DNA from: Gammaproteobacteria bacterium
GTDB lineage: Bacteria; Pseudomonadota; Gammaproteobacteria; Pseudomonadales; Azotimanducaceae
Assembly: GCA_026706425.1 (NCBI GenBank)
Contig: JAPOYW010000583.1
Span: 1 to 12,436, forward strand
Length of the DNA stretch: 12,436 bases
Direction: 5' to 3'
The notes below the pieces were generated by a model, which was given only the letters and a program-made list of their open reading frames with translations, searched no databases and was not told the DNA's origin. Shown here one piece after another: positions 9,101 through 12,436 of this stretch; position 1 is the stretch's first letter, and every line of letters starts with the position of its first letter. Both the position numbers and the translations under genes were made by a program.

Positions 9101-9477
9101 GCGCGAAACATCGACTCGCCGACAGACTACGGAGCCTAACCGCCACTCTCAAGCAGGCCGGCCACACAATCCGCTGCCACTTGAGGCCGATTCGGGATTC
9201 TGAGACCGTGTACTGGCCACCCCGAGAGATCGCCATTCTTGTCGAAGTCCCGGATGTCGAGCCTGAGTCTCTGGCGAGACTCGACGAGTCCTTGACCGTC
9301 GCGCAGGAACACCTTGGAACCGATTGGCCGTTTAGAGCCGCACCCGCCATTCAAGGACACGTTCTCGCGGACCTGGCTCTCCGTCCGTCCTCGCTTATGC
9401 CCCTTCCAACGTGGGCCCGGGACGTCAACGAGTATCAAGTAGTACAGGCCGGTCAGACCGCCCCGGATCCCGTGTGA
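6106..9477 (+). CDS. Cap4/Mrr-like nuclease fused to a STAND-like P-loop NTPase, Avs-like defence protein candidate
   Basis: The open frame begins after TAG 6058 and contains no ATG or GTG near its beginning. The first usable codon is TTG 6106 (1123 residues), but conserved-looking sequence (GFDYQH) lies upstream of it. The true start is therefore more likely GTG 6035, joined through a missing G near 6088, giving about 1147 residues. Numbering here is from TTG 6106. Residues 1-120 form a probable restriction-endonuclease-like domain: E23, D26-D27 and Q40-x-K42 (PEGFDD and WIQAKSRH) match the E..DD...QxK pattern of Cap4/DUF4297 nucleases. A P-loop domain follows, with Walker A GPSGAGKS (241-248), Walker B LAFDD (296-300) and a sensor-like GSTR (325-328), typical of STAND/AAA NTPases. 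Residues from about 480 to the end are mostly helical and unrecognised. They may be the sensor region. An effector nuclease plus NTPase plus large C-terminal part resembles Avs proteins, but membership of a known Avs type is not shown. It sits between an R-M operon and an integrase. Confidence 0.75.
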   Translation: MISTLILVRQWAGVAPSGHLVPEGFDDCVIELADSAFWIQAKSRHEGMFRKKEVDGFLDAAVKKAARLPGAAETRTAIVLERPASDISSDPIGRLFDDDSGNVFVCATPGDEIFGLLFSKLDTAPVTVEGIANDLYRLVARTSAENANNAFHERRRISPAEVDRRIMDRLDAEDPSSIHEALSGGLLAPVEFVTPVQEAAFYQGVKVRPGHVAAGLVLERHTDTANIATALERRKHVLLTGPSGAGKSALIWLTASDLAGQMRWFEITGTATAPDASSILRFVRSRRPTETSPIALAFDDIGPVGSDLWNVLVRELRGLPVFLLGSTRQEDLALISNHSDTDIIHVQLNAVLAQSLWQKLSAAGEASWTHWREPFEQSEGLLLEYVHLLTQGQRLAAVIGEQVRQRESEDRNDELAIIRSTAVLCARGGEVDADPLFELLQLERDPAARALRRLLDEHVVLERRPGVLGGLHLLRSQALLAASHDELTSLSTDTLWESLPATTQDSLPTVLRSLLSTSTDEEQQDTLNRLADTLRRSRDVSTWAAILTGLGLATLERYVSSLTATLDAHEVPRGHWSLAAGFASTEVDLPNLGRSEQWQRLHNAILAFRGLPKLDLRSVCLERLPDGHTPPPCTALHEANQLLSALVPICGTQPSPIPIELTIDDLSGADVGQIARLLSTAYLVSVERAKAIVEQCGGQQALLDLFHSQSPWTTFPTLQTDGSHGLTIRSDWFHLAEENQSDPHSTVCQICETLIALAPDADAAASDALDPAGNPVVVGDFKPWSKDMPRANLPAKSLVAWNVAFRQILQARIASDTLTEYARQMTPLVQNTERLFRTFTEKWIQGRRLPNADEFATRANETIEAAKALAYASPESPSAVMTEPAQGGQGDDTLGALLTGVLGNLLLRLGDIEKGKGTATYAGNLAAQAREHARSDIWRVSPNPPLTQLSALADRLSDVSRILHELSEDPSYFIALAKSVRKSGRNKSTTTASRYCLARAKHRLADRLRSLTATLKQAGHTIRCHLRPIRDSETVYWPPREIAILVEVPDVEPESLARLDESLTVAQEHLGTDWPFRAAPAIQGHVLADLALRPSSLMPLPTWARDVNEYQVVQAGQTAPDPV

Positions 9478-9478
9478 A

Positions 9479-9598
9479 TGGCGCAGCTGGAGTGGCTATC
9501 CGGGCGAAACAACGACCACACAACTGAACTGGCTGCGATCCGGTTAACCCTGTTCCAATCCGGCTCGCAGTCGGTCACGCAGGGTCAACGTGCCTGAC
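9479..9598 (+). CDS. Short coupled ORF, possibly a downstream gene truncated at the integrase junction
   Basis: ATG 9479 lies 1 bp after the stop of the nuclease-NTPase gene and opens a 39-codon frame ending at TGA 9596-9598. The peptide begins MAQLEWLSGRNNDHTTELAA and reads like an ordinary protein N-terminus (a helix with balanced charges), not like low-complexity shadow sequence. Its 3' end overlaps the 3' end of the convergent recombinase gene by 14 bp. It could be a small partner protein, or the 5' remnant of a longer partner gene cut off when the recombinase-bearing DNA joined here. I do not recognise the family. Too short for a firm call. Confidence 0.35.
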
Positions 9599-10175
9599 CT
9601 TCCGTTTCATGCCTCAAGTATCGCGCCCAGGACTCCATAAGCTCGCGCCGTTTCTCGAACAGGTCGCTACGCGCATAGGCGGCTTCGGCTTTGTTCCTGA
9701 TGGTGTGAGCTAGCGCAGCTTCCATAACGGCATGCGATGTGTGGGTTTGTTCCGCCGCGTAATCGCGGAAGCTGGACCGGAACCCGTGCGTCACGGCGTC
9801 AAAGCCAAGCTCGCGCAGCAGCTTCGCGTGCGTGTTCTCGCTCAGCGGGCGGCCCCGCCGCACGCCGGGAAACACCAGTGCCGTGCCGTCCGACAGCTCC
9901 GCCGCTTCGGCAAGCACTTCGAGCGCACGCCCAGACAGCGGTACCCGATGCTCGCGGTTCGCCTTCATCCGCGCGGCAGGGAGCGTCCAGGTCGCCCCTT
10001 CTACGTCCATCTCGTCCCAGGTCGCTTTGCGCACCTCAGCGGAGCGCGCAGCCGTCAGCACCAGAAACTCGAACGCCAGCTTCGACGACCGGCTGACCCG
10101 TTGGCTTGCCTTCACCTTCGCAACGCATTCCCCGACCTCGCCATAGGGAAGTGCCGGCATGTGACGCCGTTCCAC
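9585..10175 (-). pseudogene. int: P4-type tyrosine recombinase, C-terminal catalytic domain only
   Basis: 196 residues from GTG 10175 hold a complete catalytic domain of a phage P4-like integrase: R44 (AARSAEVR), K71, H130 and R133 (THGFRSSFRDY), H157 and the nucleophile Y167 (AAYARSD). Such integrases normally have about 400 residues, with N-terminal arm-binding and core-binding domains that are absent here. Integrase-like sequence continues upstream of the GTG (ALPRNGVERRHMPALPY) to an in-frame TAA at 10206-10208, so the GTG is not a natural start and the gene is 5'-truncated. Without the core-binding domain it is unlikely to recombine DNA. No tRNA gene or attachment repeat was found next to it. 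It marks this region as part of an integrated, now decayed element. Confidence 0.85.
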
Positions 10176-10189
10176 CCCGTTGCGCGGCA

Positions 10190-10546
10190 GCGCGGATTGA
10201 GGCGATTAGTGACGATCTCAAGCGAACCTACATTCCGTTTACGCGCCTTGAAGCCATTCGCGTCTCCTTGGCGAAGCACGAAGTCCGCAAGCGCCACAAC
10301 TCGGTGGCGCTGCACCCAGGCTATGGCCGGATAAATCAGTGGTGCGGCGCTCTCGACTACGAGATTGAGCTCGGCAGGACCAGCTTGGGAACGATTAACC
10401 GCCGGGACATCGCGGAGGAGATCCGTGCCTTCCCGCGAATGGACGTCCCTAGTGACGAGGATCTGGCTTCGTTCGACGCATTCATGCGAGGGCCGGGAGA
10501 CGAAGACGCAGGTGAAATCGGGACGCAGGTCGATCATTCGTCGTAG
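10190..10546 (+). pseudogene. 3' fragment of an unrecognised gene beside the integrase breakpoint
   Basis: From about 10190 the forward frame ending at TAG 10544-10546 reads like a genuine protein: a mixed helical sequence (RIEAISDDLKRTYIPFTR, then WCGALDYEIEL and INRRDIAEEIRAFPRM) ending in an acidic hydrophilic tail. The same frame upstream of this point, opposite the integrase, has Pro/Arg-rich shadow composition and no plausible start. The gene therefore seems to have lost its 5' part at the same position where the integrase lost its own. About 115 residues remain. No catalytic motif was recognised. Codon third positions are moderately GC-rich, consistent with coding, but this is a visual judgement. 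Confidence 0.4.
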
Positions 10547-10757
10547 CGGTGGCAAGGGGGGCGGCGGCAGGGGCTGAAACCGGCCGGACGTGTTGGAGGA
10601 GGTCGAGCCGCAACGACGCTCGTTGGCCCCGCGTCCGCGTTGTAGCTGCATCAACTCCTTGACCGTAATGAATTTTTCCCCTTGCTGTCCAATCCGGGAT
10701 CCGAGTACTGGTTTTCGTACGTGCCCCGGGACGAGATTTCAGGGGGCCGAGCGGGCC

Positions 10758-10777
10758 TTCGTGCAACGTAGCTGACG
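10758..10777 (+). repeat. Left copy of a 20-bp imperfect direct repeat flanking the TIR pair
   Basis: TTCGTGCAACGTAGCTGACG matches the sequence at 11868-11887 in 17 of 20 positions, with a 10-bp identical core GCAACGTAGC. The two copies lie 1110 bp apart and bracket both TIR genes. Confidence 0.5.
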
Positions 10778-10889
10778 TTACCTCCTCGTTTCGCCGGACC
10801 TTGAGGCTGCGCGTGGGAGGCTGAGCGAACGTGTAGAGCGTATTGAGCAGCCTTTTGCGGTTTACGCGACAGGGATCGTCACCCGCCAG

Positions 10890-10949
10890 GGCCAAGACCC
10901 CGGAGGGGGCTTGGTCGCCGAAGGCGATAGAGCCCGGTCCCCGAAGGGA
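10890..10949. terminator. Cluster of three adjacent hairpins, possible terminator of the TIR genes or structured RNA
   Basis: The first hairpin spans 10890-10916: CCAAG, a mismatch, CCCC, loop GGA, GGGG, a mismatch, CTTGG, extendable at the base by further pairs. The second is TCGCC-GAA-GGCGA at 10915-10927. The third is TCCC-CGAA-GGGA at 10938-10949. No T-run follows on either strand, so classic intrinsic termination is not clearly shown. The cluster lies 70-130 bp beyond the stop of the minus-strand TIR gene. Confidence 0.35.
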
Positions 10950-11019
10950 GGTCGCCCCACAAAATGCCGATAGCGGGAACTGGTGCGACTGAGGGACGCC
11001 ACAGCGAGAGCTGTGCCTG

Positions 11020-11442
11020 CTACGACTCTCTTGGCGCGTAACCGATCCCCCATATCCGCAGCAGATCGCGGCAGCCCTGGTCGAAGTCCTCCCGGAAGTC
11101 GACCATCTGCAATGACGCCAGCGTCCATGAGAGTTCGTCATGGTTGCACGACCGGTAAAGGATGGGCGCTATCCTGCCGTCGAACCGGTCTTGCTGGAGG
11201 ACGAACAGAAGCTCCCGCTTGACCCACCTCGATTCCACGGCGTCGGGAGTGAGGACGACCACCAACCAATCGCACCGGCGCAATGCTGCCCCGATCTCGT
11301 CGTGCCATTGCTGCGCGCCCCGGATGTTGGTGTCGCTGTACCAGACCGGGACGCCGTGGTCGCGCAGCACATCGGCCAGCTTGGCCGTGAAGCCTCGGTC
11401 GGCGCTCGAGTGGGACAGGAAGACTTCGTCGGGAACCGGCAC
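11020..11442 (-). CDS. Single-domain TIR protein (second of a tandem pair)
   Basis: 140 residues, essentially one Toll/interleukin-1 receptor domain. It shows the first-strand motif VFLSHSSAD (7-15), the segment VWYSDTNIRGAQQWHDEI (33-50), the strand WLVVVLTPDAVES (59-71) and SRWVKREL (71-78), in which E77 occupies the position of the catalytic glutamate of NAD-cleaving TIR domains. Bacterial TIR domains of this type cut NAD+ or make signalling derivatives of it during antiviral defence. The start is GTG 11442, 18 bp after the stop of the upstream TIR gene and in the same frame. No strong ribosome binding site is visible, so translation probably depends on coupling or on readthrough of the TGA. 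No Thoeris ThsA-like partner (SIR2, SLOG or macro) is present in the window. Confidence 0.85.
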   Translation of the reverse strand: MPVPDEVFLSHSSADRGFTAKLADVLRDHGVPVWYSDTNIRGAQQWHDEIGAALRRCDWLVVVLTPDAVESRWVKRELLFVLQQDRFDGRIAPILYRSCNHDELSWTLASLQMVDFREDFDQGCRDLLRIWGIGYAPRES

Positions 11443-11460
11443 TGGCGATCCGGGCGACCG

Positions 11461-11865
11461 TCAGGCGTGGCTGAGGATCGCCTCCGCGATCGGCTCGATT
11501 TTCGGAGGCTCGGTGTCGTGCAGTTCGAACCACGGCATGCGGCGCACGATCCACGGCACTTCCGCGGCGGGGAAATGCTCACGGTCGCCGACGACGACGG
11601 GGATCAGCCGGTTGCTGTAGTTCTTCGCGCCGAGGGCGTACTCGATGTTGCGCTTGACGTCGGGCGAACTGACCGCCGCTGGGGTGAGCAGGACGACCAT
11701 CGCTTCGGACTCTTCCAGGGCACGTGCGACCTCGCCGGCCCAATTCTCGCCTGGGAGATGGTCGCGGTCGGGATCGGTGACGTCCAGACCGCTGTTCGCA
11801 AGCGCCTTGCAGACGCGCCCAGCCAAGTCGGCGTCGTCGTGGGCGTAGCTCAGAAAGACCTTCAT
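11461..11865 (-). CDS. Single-domain TIR protein (first of a tandem pair)
   Basis: 134 residues from ATG 11865. The protein begins MKVFLSYAHDDADLAGRV, the usual opening of a TIR_2 domain. It continues with DRDHLPGENWAGEVARALEE (33-52), MVVLLTPAAVSS (56-67) and VKRNIEYALGAKN (70-82). E75 lies at the expected catalytic position, and SNRLIPVVVG follows as the fourth core strand. An upstream in-frame start at 12072 would add about 69 Pro/Arg-rich residues and is rejected: the TIR fold starts at once from ATG 11865, and a promoter with correct spacing lies just before it, leaving almost no 5' leader. The domain is more divergent than its neighbour, with D31-P32 where the neighbour has W34-Y35, so the two are probably not recent duplicates. 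It ends in TGA 11463-11461, followed in frame by the second TIR. Confidence 0.85.
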   Translation of the reverse strand: MKVFLSYAHDDADLAGRVCKALANSGLDVTDPDRDHLPGENWAGEVARALEESEAMVVLLTPAAVSSPDVKRNIEYALGAKNYSNRLIPVVVGDREHFPAAEVPWIVRRMPWFELHDTEPPKIEPIAEAILSHA

Positions 11866-11867
11866 CG

Positions 11868-11887
11868 TTCGCGCAACGTAGCAAACG
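11868..11887 (+). repeat. Right copy of a 20-bp imperfect direct repeat flanking the TIR pair
   Basis: TTCGCGCAACGTAGCAAACG matches 10758-10777 at 17 of 20 positions. This copy contains the minus-strand -10 box of the TIR promoter, so the left copy may be a duplicated promoter fragment or the trace of a local rearrangement. Confidence 0.5.
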
Positions 11888-11908
11888 CGGGGCGGGCTGT
11901 CACGCCCG
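11875..11908 (-). promoter_or_regulatory. TIR operon promoter with a palindrome over the -35 box
   Basis: On the minus strand GTGACA (11903-11898) and TACGTT (11880-11875) are spaced by exactly 17 bp, close to the sigma-70 consensus. The start codon ATG follows the -10 box after 9 nt, so the transcript would be leaderless or nearly so, which agrees with the absence of a Shine-Dalgarno sequence. A perfect 5-bp inverted repeat (CGGGC at 11893-11897, GCCCG at 11904-11908) flanks the -35 hexamer and could be an operator. Confidence 0.5.
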
Positions 11909-11984
11909 GACACGATAGAAACTAGCGAGCCGCGATGGTCGAACAGGCGCAATACGAACGACATCGCACGTCGGCACGCCGTGT

Positions 11985-11990
11985 AAGGAG
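11985..11990 (+). promoter_or_regulatory. Strong ribosome binding site for the antitoxin gene
   Basis: AAGGAG ends 9 nt before ATG 12000. This spacing favours ATG 12000 over the in-frame GTG at 11994, which would leave only 3 nt. Confidence 0.6.
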
Positions 11991-11999
11991 CAGGTGGCG

Positions 12000-12308
12000 A
12001 TGGAGAGCGTACGGTGTAAGGGAGGTTCAGCCCTGGGCCGGGGGGAGCGCAAGTGCGGCCAACGATCGTCAAGCTGGACCCTCGACGGGGCCGTGGCGCT
12101 CAAGCATGGGGCGGGTGTAGCCAGCGGTGCCGGCGATCACCCGCTCATAGACGACGCCATCCAGATGGCGCGGGCTGTCGGGCTTGAGTTCGTGCTTGTC
12201 CCGCAGCGAGCGCTTCCAACCGTGTATAGGCTCATGAGCGACCACGCTAGCGGTGGTCCTCGTCCTTCGGTCGTCGAGTTGTTGGTTGGCCACGGGGATG
12301 TCGCATGA
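12000..12308 (+). CDS. HipB-like antitoxin, helix-turn-helix region degraded or frameshifted
   Basis: 102 residues from ATG 12000. The C-terminal third (DDAIQMARAVGLEFVLVP, then QRALPTVYRLM) matches the conserved end of Xre/HipB-type antitoxins encoded before hipA. The gene overlaps hipA by ATGA, the usual arrangement, and the start has a strong ribosome binding site. The N-terminal 50 residues in this frame do not form a recognisable helix-turn-helix. However, a peptide PTIVKLD, resembling an Xre recognition helix, is encoded at 12059-12079 in another frame (positions congruent to 2 mod 3). That suggests compensating indels or a decayed gene. HipB normally binds and neutralises HipA and represses the operon. 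If the damage is real, neither may occur. Confidence 0.5.
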   Translation: MESVRCKGGSALGRGERKCGQRSSSWTLDGAVALKHGAGVASGAGDHPLIDDAIQMARAVGLEFVLVPQRALPTVYRLMSDHASGGPRPSVVELLVGHGDVA

Positions 12309-12436
12309 GCGACGTGTTGGTGGTCCGCCTGCATGGATGGGACGTGTGTGAAATCGTCCGGCTCCCTGGGGGGCGGATAGAGATGGAGTTCTATCCCGAG
12401 TACGCCGCCCAGAGGGATCGTCCCACCTTAAGCCTG
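12305..12436 (+). CDS. hipA: HipA-family toxin kinase, N-terminal fragment (cut by window edge)
   Basis: 44 codons from ATG 12305 to the window end. The sequence MSDVLVVRLHGWDVCEIVR, then EFYPEYA and RPTLSL matches the N-terminal coupled domain of HipA proteins (strand, G.. turn, F.YdpeY.......LSLSLP). HipA is a serine/threonine kinase that inactivates glutamyl-tRNA synthetase or related targets and causes growth arrest. The catalytic domain lies outside the window, so its integrity cannot be judged. Translation is coupled to the antitoxin by the 4-bp ATGA overlap. Confidence 0.75.
   Translation, partial: MSDVLVVRLHGWDVCEIVRLPGGRIEMEFYPEYAAQRDRPTLSL

Larger units (their letters stand above)
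10547..11019. other. Non-coding stretch with clustered hairpins
   Basis: No protein could be recognised in this 470-bp region on either strand. Overlapping open frames give Arg/Pro/Ser-rich shadow peptides. It contains a left copy of a 20-bp repeat (10758-10777) and a run of hairpins (10890-10949). It lies downstream of the minus-strand TIR genes, so it may hold their transcription terminator, remnants of a decayed gene, or a structured RNA. Confidence 0.4.

Noticed and set aside
9540..9570. tRNA T-loop-like sequence (GTTCCAATCC) as an attachment site for the integrase
   Set aside because: The position after GTTC is a pyrimidine, no acceptor stem or anticodon arm can be drawn around it, and no second copy was seen.
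10482..11141. Minus-strand open frame of 219 codons between the TIR genes and the integrase
   Set aside because: It overlaps the end of a real TIR gene in another frame, and its composition (Arg, Ser, Thr, Pro) is that of a shadow frame. A segment reading VNRKRLLNTLYTFAQPP looked protein-like, but nothing around it supports a gene.
11020..11865. Thoeris defence system
   Set aside because: The TIR proteins could act like ThsB, but no ThsA gene (SIR2/SLOG or macro-domain effector) exists in the window, so the name is not supported.
11866..12072. N-terminal extension of the first TIR protein to the upstream start at 12072
   Set aside because: The extra 69 residues are Pro/Arg-rich and overlap the promoter, and the TIR fold begins directly at ATG 11865.
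1..12436. CRISPR array, rRNA or insertion sequence
   Set aside because: No regularly spaced 25-40 bp repeats, no conserved rRNA segments and no transposase gene with terminal inverted repeats were seen.

Overview
The window is GC-rich bacterial DNA with GTG starts, 1-4 bp gene overlaps and at least two promoters whose -10 box lies about 9 nt before the start codon, as in leaderless transcripts. That style, together with a P4-type integrase and a HipA-type toxin, fits an environmental high-GC bacterium (actinobacterial-like or proteobacterial). The sequence does not allow a firmer assignment. The content is that of a defence island.

Layout. Positions 1-279 hold no recognisable gene. A tightly coupled plus-strand operon follows: a type III restriction-modification methyltransferase Mod (280-1816, broken by two apparent single-base losses), the Res helicase-nuclease (1819-4488), and an AlbA_2/Schlafen-type ATP-binding protein (4485-5879, 4-bp overlap with res). 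A 150-230 bp intergenic region carries four helically phased copies of a GGCCnATTgC-like unit and a probable leaderless promoter. It leads into a large protein (to 9477) with an N-terminal Cap4/Mrr-like nuclease motif (E..DD...QxK), a STAND/AAA-like P-loop NTPase and a long unrecognised C-terminal half, the architecture of an Avs-like sensor-effector. A 39-codon ORF starts 1 bp after its stop and runs into the end of a minus-strand tyrosine recombinase.

The recombinase (9585-10175) keeps all catalytic residues but lacks its N-terminal half. Beyond it is an unrecognised plus-strand gene fragment (about 10190-10546), so a recombination breakpoint probably lies near 10185-10210. A 470-bp non-coding stretch with clustered hairpins follows. 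Next come two small TIR-domain proteins on the minus strand (11865 down to 11020). They are in the same reading frame, separated by one TGA and a short Pro-rich linker-like segment, and bracketed by a 20-bp imperfect direct repeat. Divergent from them is a hipBA-like toxin-antitoxin pair: a HipB-like antitoxin with a degraded helix-turn-helix region and the start of hipA, cut by the window edge.

Working together: Mod-Res would be a restriction system, with the AlbA_2 protein as a possible third component. The nuclease-NTPase and the TIR pair look like abortive-infection effectors. The best candidates for something new are the TIR-stop-TIR pair and the nuclease-STAND protein with its unrecognised C-terminal sensor region. 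Three or four suspected one-base losses (near 744, 1480, 6088 and in hipB) recur across the window. Base-level sequence accuracy should be settled before any gene is called dead.
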